NCBI GenBank assembly: GCA_947456995.1
Contig: CANGVB010000097.1
Coordinates: 1-9,252 of the forward strand
From: Bryobacteraceae bacterium
GTDB taxonomy: Bacteria > Acidobacteriota > Terriglobia > Bryobacterales > Bryobacteraceae
Direction of reading: 5' to 3'
DNA: 9,252 nt
Each line of letters begins with the position of its first letter. Position 1 is the first letter of the stretch. Shown here piece by piece: positions 1-5,601 of the stretch. The position numbers were made by a program, and so were the translations under genes. The notes beneath the pieces are model-generated. The model worked only from the letters and a program-made list of their open reading frames with translations. It made no database searches and had not been told where the DNA came from.

Positions 1-28
1 CCCCTGCCTCAGCCATCGCTTAAAGTCA

Positions 29-646
29 CTACTCATTGAATTTGAAGATCCTTACCGGGTTCCCGCGCTCCAGCGACTGGTGAGCCTGCCAGCGCTGCTC
101 CCCCACCTTCGCCCTCTGCTGACTCTGTTGGTCTGCCAACTTCTGAGCCAACCTCGCGAGGGCAAGTTTGCGGTTGCGATGTTGAGACCGCTCTTCCGAA
201 CCCGTCGCCTGCGTGCCGGTAGGAACATGCGTAACCCGCACCGCCGACTCCGTCCGGTTGACGTGCTGCCCGCCAGGGCCGCTCGCCCGCATCGTCTCCC
301 ACTTCAGTTCCGCCAGGCTGAACTGCGTCTCCTTCGGCGGCTCCAGCACGTCAATGCCAATAAACCAGTTTTTTCGCTTGTGCGCAGGACGGTAAGGACT
401 TTTAGCCGTCCACTGGATGGTTCCCCGCCACGACTTCGTAAACGCAGCCAAGTCAACCAGACTCGACAACGCAACCAGCGCCGATTGTGCCGTACCTGCC
501 TGCGGCCCGGGAACAATCTCGATCAGCTTTGCATCGATGCCATGCTCGGCCGCATCCTCGCAAAGTTTCTCCAGAATCTGGGGCAGGGCCCATGCGCATT
601 CGGCTGGGCCCTGTCCTGCTGTTAATTGCAACCAAAGCTCATTCAT
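29..646 (-). CDS. prfH: Peptide chain release factor H-like protein (PrfH), partner of RtcB2
   Basis: This 205-residue protein is a class-I release factor homologue that keeps the peptidyl-tRNA hydrolysis domain: the catalytic GGQ is at residues 125-127, inside the [18 protein letters not shown] block typical of RF2-like proteins, followed by the Arg/Lys/Gln-rich helix (about 150-185). There is no full codon-recognition domain as in RF1/RF2, and the size matches the short PrfH family. The C-terminal [13 protein letters not shown] block is also PrfH-like. Established for the family: PrfH paired with RtcB2 releases nascent chains from ribosomes whose 16S decoding centre has been cut, so that the ligase can repair them. 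The ATG at 646 overlaps the rtcB2 stop by 8 nt (ATGAATGA), with an AAGGTG Shine-Dalgarno about 7 nt upstream inside rtcB2, so translational coupling is likely. The function is inferred from motifs and neighbour; it is an intact gene. Confidence 0.93.
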   Translation of the reverse strand: MNELWLQLTAGQGPAECAWALPQILEKLCEDAAEHGIDAKLIEIVPGPQAGTAQSALVALSSLVDLAAFTKSWRGTIQWTAKSPYRPAHKRKNWFIGIDVLEPPKETQFSLAELKWETMRASGPGGQHVNRTESAVRVTHVPTGTQATGSEERSQHRNRKLALARLAQKLADQQSQQRAKVGEQRWQAHQSLERGNPVRIFKFNE

Positions 647-1760
647 GCCGGCGCACCTTGTAAGTGATGAGTGGCTTTAGAATGGCAATGACATCGATCA
701 AGTTAGCGTTTACCAGATCTTCGATCACACTTGTGATGTTTTTGTAGGCTTGTGGTGCTTCCTCATACAGCAGGTCTTTGTTCTCACAAATCACCGTGCT
801 GCCAAGCTCCGTACGGGCCAGTTGCTTGGCCGTATAGCGCTTTTCGAGGCGCGCCCTGCTATCGGTGCGAGACCATTTCCGGCCTGCCCCATGCGCGAGC
901 GACCAGGCGCTTTCCACCCTTGGTTCCTTCGGCTGAACCAGATAAGTATGAGCACCCCTCGACCCCGGAATGATCACCGGGCCAGCAGTAGCCGGAGCCG
1001 CACCTTTACGGTGCAACCATCGCCCTTCCACCGGCGTGACGCTGTTGTGACAGGTGTCGGTGATAGGTTGGCCTTCCGCATTCAAGCAATCGAAAATGCG
1101 ATGGGCAATGAGTGACCGGTTAGCAGCAGCCCAGCTCACAGCATGGTCGTGTTGCGCCAGATACTGTGCTGCTTCGGTTGTGTTTGCGACAAGGCCGCCA
1201 GCGGCATAAGTATCGGTATGGCGGCGCAGAATCGCCTCGCCCAGCCCGCGAGAACCCGAGTGTACGCAGAGGTAGACAGCCTCCGGGTTGAGCTTTTCAG
1301 CCAGTGCCGGATTGACGATCGATTCAATCGCCTGCAATTCAGCAAAGTGATTGCCGCTGCCGATCGTGCCCAGCGCAGCGTCATGGGGAGTTGCCTCCAC
1401 CTTGCGCTCTGCCAGAAATGCAGCAGGGTCGCCATCCCAGGGCTCGTCCAGATTCTGAAGACGGCTGGCCCACGTTTCCCGCTTCGGCTTTTGCGCCCCA
1501 AGCGAAGTCTCAAATAGCGCAATGCCACAACCAATGTCGTTGCCAACCAGATACGGGTAAATTGTGTTTGTAGTTAAGAAGGCAGCGCCTATAGGTGAAC
1601 CTTTGCCGGGATGCAAGTCTGGCAGGCCCACGGCAAGATGCATGCCAGGGAGAGTAGCGGTTTTTTTAAGTTGTTCTACAGCAGAGCCTTCGATCCATGT
1701 TTTGGCCGAGGCGATCAGCCGCACGGATGCGCACGGCTGCGAGTTGAGGTTATCGCTCAA
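639..1760 (-). CDS. rtcB2: RtcB-family RNA ligase, RtcB2 type (16S rRNA repair)
   Basis: This 373-residue GTP- and Mn2+-dependent RNA ligase joins 2',3'-cyclic-phosphate or 3'-phosphate ends to 5'-OH ends. All family motifs are visible: [15 protein letters not shown] (47-61), GNDIGCGI with metal ligands D75 and C78, [12 protein letters not shown] with H138, HSGSRGLG with H167, TCHN with H238, HRKGAAPA (250-257), PGSRGAH (265-271), and the guanylylated histidine H290 in [10 protein letters not shown]. It is shorter than housekeeping RtcB (about 400 or more residues), as expected for the RtcB2 branch paired with prfH, which follows it with an 8-nt overlap. The start is TTG at 1760, the only sensible in-frame start before an upstream stop near 1860, with an AGGA Shine-Dalgarno 9 nt upstream. 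No rtcA, archease or rtcR lies next to it in this window. A weak sigma70-like pair (AATCAA 1887-1892 and AGATTA 1864-1869, read on the minus strand) may drive the operon. Confidence 0.94.
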   Translation of the reverse strand: MSDNLNSQPCASVRLIASAKTWIEGSAVEQLKKTATLPGMHLAVGLPDLHPGKGSPIGAAFLTTNTIYPYLVGNDIGCGIALFETSLGAQKPKRETWASRLQNLDEPWDGDPAAFLAERKVEATPHDAALGTIGSGNHFAELQAIESIVNPALAEKLNPEAVYLCVHSGSRGLGEAILRRHTDTYAAGGLVANTTEAAQYLAQHDHAVSWAAANRSLIAHRIFDCLNAEGQPITDTCHNSVTPVEGRWLHRKGAAPATAGPVIIPGSRGAHTYLVQPKEPRVESAWSLAHGAGRKWSRTDSRARLEKRYTAKQLARTELGSTVICENKDLLYEEAPQAYKNITSVIEDLVNANLIDVIAILKPLITYKVRRHE

Positions 1761-1832
1761 GAAAAGTCCTAAATGTGTTGGAAAAAGTAAATGGAAGATT
1801 TGCGCAGTGCCCGGTTGCGGCCTGCGTAGATC

Positions 1833-1854
1833 GGATGTGGATGTTACTGGATGA
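1833..1854. repeat. Three short GGATG(T/A) direct repeats in the rtcB2 upstream region
   Basis: GGATGT occurs twice back to back (1833-1838, 1839-1844) and GGATGA follows at 1849-1854. They lie in the untranslated DNA between rtcB2 (-) and the small membrane ORF (+), about 75-95 nt upstream of the rtcB2 start. They could be an operator, but short repeats like this also arise by chance, so this is a description only. Confidence 0.3.
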
Positions 1855-1939
1855 CGGACTTACAGATTAGCCGACGGCAAGAAGAAAATCAAGAACTAAC
1901 TTGCATGTTGAGGCGAGCAAAACCGAATGCTCCGGCAGC

Positions 1940-1970
1940 TTGAACAACTTTTCCCCATTTCCTCTATGCT
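1940..1970 (+). promoter_or_regulatory. Possible sigma70-type promoter upstream of the small membrane ORF
   Basis: TTGAAC at 1940-1945 resembles a -35 box and TATGCT at 1965-1970 a -10 box (4 of 6 consensus bases each), separated by 19 nt. A start point near 1977 would give a leader of about 25 nt carrying the GGAG ribosome-binding site at 1994-1997. The rest of 1761-2002 shows no gene, tRNA or clear structured RNA. The match is weak and uses E. coli consensus, which may not hold in this organism. Confidence 0.25.
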
Positions 1971-2002
1971 TAAGGTACGGCAACCGAAGCCGTGGAGCGT
2001 CA

Positions 2003-2176
2003 ATGACCGAAATCGTCAGCATGGTCCTATTTGTCCTCGCCTACTTCATTTTGATGAGGTACGTTCTCCCACGTTTTGGCGTCCCCACCTGAATGAGCGG
2101 TAATTGTGATGCCGGGTCCCGGCATGAGAAAAAATCTGCTCCAAAGACGCCCCCAAAAGAAATTTCCCATATCTGA
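2003..2176 (+). CDS. Candidate small single-TM selenoprotein with in-frame UGA (Sec30) and U-x4-C motif
   Basis: The ATG at 2003 has a GGAG Shine-Dalgarno 5 nt upstream (1994-1997). The first 29 codons encode one hydrophobic helix (about residues 4-18) followed by MRYVLPRFGVPT, then TGA at 2090-2092. Read through as selenocysteine, the frame continues U-MSGNC (U30, C35) and a hydrophilic Lys-rich tail to a second TGA at 2174-2176, giving 57 residues. The U-x4-C arrangement resembles a redox pair, and Cys-containing relatives ending in a GVPT-C-x4-C pattern would be the expected orthologues. A GC-rich hairpin 22 nt after the TGA fits a bacterial SECIS. Topology by charge would place the U/C pair and basic tail in the cytoplasm. 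I do not know the function. The alternative reading is a 29-residue membrane peptide ending at 2092. The histidine kinase starts 30 nt downstream. Seen: ORF, RBS, hairpin. Inferred: Sec decoding. Confidence 0.62.
2109..2125 (+). promoter_or_regulatory. Putative bacterial SECIS hairpin (apical loop GGUCC)
   Basis: ATGCCG (2109-2114) pairs perfectly with CGGCAT (2120-2125), leaving the 5-nt loop GGTCC (2115-2119); a 7-bp stem with loop GTC is the alternative fold. The loop begins 22 nt after the in-frame TGA (2090-2092), within the spacing known for bacterial SECIS elements (roughly 16-37 nt). The loop has G in its first two positions, resembling the GGUCU in the E. coli fdhF SECIS loop bound by SelB. 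The hairpin is not followed by a T-run on either strand, so it is not a normal intrinsic terminator. It is coding in the read-through frame (residues DAGSRH). Confidence 0.6.
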
Positions 2177-2185
2177 TTCAATTCC

Positions 2186-2194
2186 TGATAAAAT
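2186..2194 (+). promoter_or_regulatory. Extended -10 promoter candidate for the histidine kinase
   Basis: TGATAAAAT is an extended -10 motif (TGn followed by TAAAAT, 5 of 6 matches to TATAAT). No good -35 box is seen. The -10 ends only 12 nt before the ATG at 2207, so transcription would begin about 3-7 nt before the start codon and give an almost leaderless mRNA. This agrees with the absence of a Shine-Dalgarno before that ATG. Confidence 0.4.
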
Positions 2195-2206
2195 CCCCGC
2201 ACACTC

Positions 2207-3538
2207 ATGGTTAAGGCGATCGCCTCTGAGGAACTAGAGCGTCGGCTTCTGGTCGAACTTGGTTCTCGCGTAAGACTAGGTGGATTTGTTTATCCGCTTC
2301 TTCTGGTAGCCGTTGCGCTGCAAGTTGATTTTCCTGGCTCCTATTTTTGGATCTTTTGGCTCGGTACAGTCCTTGTCGTTCTGGCAGCGATATGGCGTAC
2401 TATGGCCGCCAACCGCGCAGCCCACGCAACCACCAATTGGCGCTCTATCCGGGAAGAAATCCGGGTTTCCAGCCTGCTTTTAACCCTTCTGATGATCGGT
2501 CTCACAAGCATCGCTTTGGCTGCTGCGCCACATTCAGACTTCTCCCGTCTTATCCTCTTTGGCCTCATTAGCTGGACGGCCCTCGGTTGCAACGTCTTCG
2601 CTCCAGACCTCTCTTTAGCCAAGGTTTTTAACCTCGTCAGCATGGTCCCCTTCGCGATCTGGTGCTTAAGCGTGCGCGACGAATTCGGCTGGTTCAGCGC
2701 CCTCATCTTTGGAATTTCCTGGCTATTTCTTTGGATTGCCGCCAAGCTCGCCAACACCCATCTGAAGAAAATGGTGATGACGCAAATTCAGCTCGAATCT
2801 CAGGCCGACGATCTTCGCAACGCCCGTGACTCGGCCGAAGAAGCCTCCCGTGCCCGTACCCAGTTCCTGGCCAACATGAGCCATGAAATACGAACTCCAC
2901 TCAACGGTATCATCGGCGTTACAGACCTGATGCTTGGCACCGAACTCAGCCAGGAGCAGCGTGAACTGGTCGGCATCATGTCTCAAAGTGGCAATCACTT
3001 GCTAACTCTGGTCAACGATCTCCTCGACCTTTCCAAAATCAATGCCGGAAAACTCATGATCGAGTCTGTTGAATTTGACGTACGCCATTTGCTGGACGAA
3101 ACTTGCCGCCCGATCCAATTGCAGGCGGAAAGCAAAGGCCTCGAGTGGCACATGCAAATCCGCAAGGAAGTGCCTCAACTCTGCCTTGGCGACCCGGTCC
3201 GCGTACGGCAGGTACTCTCCAATCTCATGAGTAACGCTCTCAAATTTACAGACCGCGGCGGCGTCACACTCGATGTCGGAATGGTCGATGGCAAGCATAT
3301 GCGCTTTATCGTCGAAGATACCGGCATCGGCATCGAGTCTGCCAAACTCGATGGCATCTTTGAAGAATTCGAACAGGCCGACCGTAGCACCACGCGCCGC
3401 TTTGGCGGCACAGGTCTGGGCCTTGCAATCTCCAAGAAGCTTGTGGAGTTGATGGGCGGTCGCATTGGTGTCCAAAGCGCTGTTGGCCAGGGATCGGTTT
3501 TCTGGTTTGAGCTGGCTACTTCAGGAAACCGCTCGTAA
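2207..3538 (+). CDS. Membrane sensor histidine kinase (six TM, HisKA-HATPase_c)
   Basis: This 443-residue protein autophosphorylates on histidine in response to an unknown signal and would pass the phosphate to a response regulator. The N-terminal half has about six membrane helices (near 24-40, 45-65, 87-107, 113-131, 137-155, 162-180) with no extracytoplasmic sensor domain of note. A signalling helix (about 185-218) leads to the H-box [15 protein letters not shown] with phospho-acceptor H226. The ATPase domain shows the N-box ([10 protein letters not shown], 339-348), G1 DTGIGI (371-376), F-box FEEFEQ (385-390) and G2 GGTGLGL (400-406), all intact. The H-box is of the hybrid-kinase (BarA/TorS-like) class, yet no receiver or Hpt domain follows, and no response regulator gene lies nearby, so it is an orphan here. 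There is no Shine-Dalgarno; the start may be near-leaderless. The 3' end overlaps the convergent oxygenase gene by 23 nt. The cognate regulator and signal are unknown. Confidence 0.92.
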   Translation: MVKAIASEELERRLLVELGSRVRLGGFVYPLLLVAVALQVDFPGSYFWIFWLGTVLVVLAAIWRTMAANRAAHATTNWRSIREEIRVSSLLLTLLMIGLTSIALAAAPHSDFSRLILFGLISWTALGCNVFAPDLSLAKVFNLVSMVPFAIWCLSVRDEFGWFSALIFGISWLFLWIAAKLANTHLKKMVMTQIQLESQADDLRNARDSAEEASRARTQFLANMSHEIRTPLNGIIGVTDLMLGTELSQEQRELVGIMSQSGNHLLTLVNDLLDLSKINAGKLMIESVEFDVRHLLDETCRPIQLQAESKGLEWHMQIRKEVPQLCLGDPVRVRQVLSNLMSNALKFTDRGGVTLDVGMVDGKHMRFIVEDTGIGIESAKLDGIFEEFEQADRSTTRRFGGTGLGLAISKKLVELMGGRIGVQSAVGQGSVFWFELATSGNRS

Positions 3539-4292
3539 CCAATACTTCCGACGACACAATATCGTTCTCCGCGTCATCGATGGCAAGCAGTTTTCGCAAT
3601 GCTGGGCTTAGGGCGTCTTGTGTCTCAGCGCGCAAGAGTCGCTTCTGATATTGCTGCTGCGGCTTGTCCCCGCGACAAAAAAACGCGTGCATCGCTCGCC
3701 GTTGTCGATTCGTCCGGTTCGCCGTCCCGCCATGCCAGGTATGAGCATTGCAGATCACCAAAGTCCCGGCCTTGCCGGTAACCAGTATTTGATCTGGATG
3801 CGCTGCAAACGGATCGGCCATCTCTTCCTGCGGACGCTTCCCCCATCGATGCGAACCTGGCACCACTCGCGTGGCTCCATTGTCCGGGGTAAAGTCATCC
3901 AGCATAAAAATCGTATTCGCCACCCAATACCCTTTTTCATCGGGGAGGCCATTCATATCGACGTGCAGCGGCTGATCTGCCTCACTCATCGGATTGGTAG
4001 ATCTCACATTCAGGCTCGAAAGTTTGAAGCTGTCCCCAAGAATATGAGCCTTTGCTTCAAGCATTTCGGGAATCTGAAGCGCTGCTTGAAACACCTCACC
4101 TTTGTCTACACAATTGGCCAGCCGCCGCGCTCCACTCTCTTTCTTGAATTCACCGCCAGCGTTCTCGCCTTCAAGCTCAAAGAGCTCTTCAATGCGTCCG
4201 CGCAAGGCTTCCAGCATCTCGTTGGGCACCGCATCGGGCAACACCAAAAAACCATCCCGGTCTAAATCGGCAAGCTGTTTTGCGTTTAACAT
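3516..4292 (-). CDS. Phytanoyl-CoA dioxygenase family Fe(II)/2-oxoglutarate-dependent oxygenase
   Basis: This cytoplasmic double-stranded beta-helix oxygenase of the PhyH family has 258 residues from the chosen start, a usual size for bacterial members. The iron-binding triad is visible: H110-x-D112 in PLHVDMNG and the distal H187 in HTWHGGTANRT, followed by several arginines (193-199), one of which should bind 2-oxoglutarate. The DDFTPDNGATRVVPGSHRW block (134-151) is the family core. The ATG at 4292 (MLNAKQLADLDRDGFLVLP) places the typical 'DGF' N-terminus correctly; a longer in-frame start at 4421 would run through the start of the divergent waaF and reads as non-family sequence. There is no Shine-Dalgarno; a TAAAAT box (minus strand, 4308-4303) sits 10 nt before the ATG. 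The substrate cannot be told from sequence: this family includes lipid, alkaloid, amino-acid and halogenase-like enzymes. No biosynthetic cluster surrounds it. Confidence 0.87.
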   Translation of the reverse strand: MLNAKQLADLDRDGFLVLPDAVPNEMLEALRGRIEELFELEGENAGGEFKKESGARRLANCVDKGEVFQAALQIPEMLEAKAHILGDSFKLSSLNVRSTNPMSEADQPLHVDMNGLPDEKGYWVANTIFMLDDFTPDNGATRVVPGSHRWGKRPQEEMADPFAAHPDQILVTGKAGTLVICNAHTWHGGTANRTNRQRRAMHAFFCRGDKPQQQYQKRLLRAETQDALSPALRKLLAIDDAENDIVSSEVLVTSGFLK

Positions 4293-4302
4293 GCTGTGAT
4301 AG

Positions 4303-4308
4303 ATTTTA
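4303..4308 (-). promoter_or_regulatory. -10-like box for the dioxygenase gene
   Basis: On the minus strand this reads TAAAAT, ending 10 nt before the ATG at 4292 and touching the first base of the divergent waaF start codon. It predicts a leader of only a few nucleotides. A weak TTGCCC (-35-like, 15 nt further upstream) lies inside waaF. The spacing and box resemble those at 2189-2194 before the histidine kinase. Confidence 0.3.
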
Positions 4309-5270
4309 TGCGCATTCTTGTTAGGGCAACCAATTGGCTCGGAGACGCCATTATGTGTCTGCCGGCTTTGCACGCCCTGCGCTTTGCCAATCCTACGGCC
4401 CACATTGCGATCCTCGGCCATCCCTGGCTGGCTGATCTCTATTCTTCAGAATCCTTCTGCGATGAAGTAATTGCCTATCCCAACGAAGGCTGGGCTGCCA
4501 AACTCGCTTTGGCCAAAAGTCTCCGGGGCCGCTTCGACAAGGCTCTCCTGCTGCAAAATGCCTTTGAATCTGCCGCCTTCGCATTTCTCGCGCGCATCCC
4601 CGAACGCACTGGCTACAATCGCGACGGCCGCAGGCTTCTCCTCACACATCCGATCCCGGTGCCTGTGATGGGCCACGAACGTTTTTATTACCTTGAACTC
4701 CTCCGCCTCGCTGGCTGGATTGACGGCTACGATGCAGAATCTCCGATTCGCCTCAACGGCATCGAGCGCCATCCGCAGCCCGTAATCGGCATCAGCCCCG
4801 GCGCTGCCTTCGGCACTGCCAAACGATGGTATCCCGAACGATTCGCTGAAGCCGCCGCCGACGTAGCTCTGGCCCGCAACTCGCGCGTCGCCCTCTTTGG
4901 CAGCCCTGCAGAAGCCGACATTGTCGCAATCGTCGAGGCCGGCCTCAAAGCCCGCGGTGTTGCCGTCGACAATTATGCAGGCCGCACCAAACTCCGCGAA
5001 TTCATCCAGCTGGTAGCCAATTGTGAGCTCATGCTCACCAACGACAGCGGCGCCATGCACGTCGCCTACGCAGTGGGAACCCCCAGTGTCACCATCTTCG
5101 GAAGCACCGATCACATCGGCACCGGGCCCGTCGGCCCTCACGCCCGCATCGTCCGCCAGCCAGTCCATTGCTCCCCTTGCAAGCTCCGTGAATGCCCTAT
5201 TGACCACCGCTGCATGACAAGCATTTCGCCACAGCGAGTAGCGCTGGAGGCCCTCGACTTGCTGAAATAG
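4308..5270 (+). CDS. waaF: Glycosyltransferase family 9, WaaF-like LPS heptosyltransferase II
   Basis: This 320-residue GT-B fold enzyme transfers heptose from an ADP-heptose donor to the LPS inner core on the cytoplasmic face. The start MRILVRATNWLGDAIM is the classical WaaF opening with the catalytic Asp (D13), so I chose the ATG at 4308 over the GTG at 4296, which adds only MIDF. Further motifs are SPGAAFGTAKRWYPERFAEAA (163-183, donor-binding Lys/Arg region), LTNDSGAMHVAYAVGTP (243-259) and the WaaF-type cysteine-rich stretch with C288, C291, C296 and C302 (HCSPCKLRECPIDHRCM). It starts 15 nt from the divergent oxygenase gene and heads a run of seven co-oriented genes. The stop is followed within 4 nt by the next gene. 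The exact acceptor is inferred by analogy; Acidobacteriota core sugars may differ. Confidence 0.92.
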   Translation: MRILVRATNWLGDAIMCLPALHALRFANPTAHIAILGHPWLADLYSSESFCDEVIAYPNEGWAAKLALAKSLRGRFDKALLLQNAFESAAFAFLARIPERTGYNRDGRRLLLTHPIPVPVMGHERFYYLELLRLAGWIDGYDAESPIRLNGIERHPQPVIGISPGAAFGTAKRWYPERFAEAAADVALARNSRVALFGSPAEADIVAIVEAGLKARGVAVDNYAGRTKLREFIQLVANCELMLTNDSGAMHVAYAVGTPSVTIFGSTDHIGTGPVGPHARIVRQPVHCSPCKLRECPIDHRCMTSISPQRVALEALDLLK

Positions 5271-5274
5271 AAGA

Positions 5275-5598
5275 TTGGACACTCGAAACAAAATCATTCC
5301 GCTCGATCAGGCTGCCCTGCGTATCGCCGAAGAAGGTCTGCTGCCAGTACAAATCGACTGCGATCCACTCTTGGCCCCAGTTCTCGCGAAACTCAACCAG
5401 CCTCTGCTTGCCCTTGTCACAGACCGGCCAGACTCATACCTCAGCCTTCAGGCGCGCGCCGAATTAGCCGCCAGCCTGGGCGTCGTGCGCTACGTCGCAA
5501 TCGGCTCCCTGCCAGGTGCACTCGACCTCCGCGACCAGGAAAACGCGGCCCGTCACGAACTTGAACAATTGGTTCTCCGAAAAAGTGAGGTCCGCTAG
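5275..5598 (+). CDS. Small protein resembling a reduced HldE/RfaE-type nucleotidylyltransferase
   Basis: This 107-residue protein starts at TTG 5275, 4 nt after waaF; an in-frame stop at 5263 rules out a longer form, and no ATG exists in the frame. By eye, the order of elements matches the adenylyl/cytidylyltransferase domain of HldE. NKIIPLDQA corresponds to 'KI.SLEQA', LLPVQIDCDPLLAPVLAKL to the 'VVFTNGCFDLLHxGHxxxL' strand-helix, PLLALVTDRPDSYLSLQARAELAASLGVVRYVAIG to 'LIVGVNSD...RPL.P..RAEVLAAL..VDYVVIF'. The nucleotide-binding HxGH motif is absent (LAPVL in its place), and the domain is shorter than the usual 130-160 residues, so catalysis is doubtful. Its position between two heptosyltransferases fits descent from the ADP-heptose pathway. 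The relation is my visual alignment and is uncertain; the ORF itself is well supported by tight spacing and lack of other coding. Confidence 0.68.
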   Translation: MDTRNKIIPLDQAALRIAEEGLLPVQIDCDPLLAPVLAKLNQPLLALVTDRPDSYLSLQARAELAASLGVVRYVAIGSLPGALDLRDQENAARHELEQLVLRKSEVR

Positions 5599-5601
5599 AC
5601 C

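Noticed and set aside
80..625. 181-codon open frame antisense to prfH
   Set aside because: An Arg/Leu/Pro-rich product typical of spurious frames opposite a real gene.
1761..1900. Sigma54 (-24/-12) promoter for rtcB2, as in E. coli rtcBA
   Set aside because: A GGGCAC-like stretch is present on the minus strand, but no TTGC follows at the required spacing, and no RtcR gene is adjacent.
1901..2002. N-terminal extension of the small membrane ORF from 1901
   Set aside because: These 34 residues are Ser/Asn/Cys-rich and non-hydrophobic, and overlap the likely promoter; the ATG at 2003 has a good GGAG at proper spacing.
2109..2125. Hairpin as an intrinsic terminator of the 29-residue ORF
   Set aside because: It is followed by GAGAAAAAATC on the plus strand and by no T-run on the minus strand, so it lacks the U-tract needed for intrinsic termination.
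3618..4265. 215-codon open frame antisense to the oxygenase
   Set aside because: It is a shadow of the oxygenase, which has the complete HxD...H iron site; the product has no recognisable domain.
4293..4421. Longer oxygenase reading from 4421
   Set aside because: It would run across the divergent waaF start and adds residues unlike the family; the conserved N-terminus begins at 4292.
4446..5297. 283-codon open frame antisense to waaF
   Set aside because: It is opposite a gene with intact catalytic motifs, and its product has no recognisable domain; long antisense frames are common in GC-rich coding DNA.
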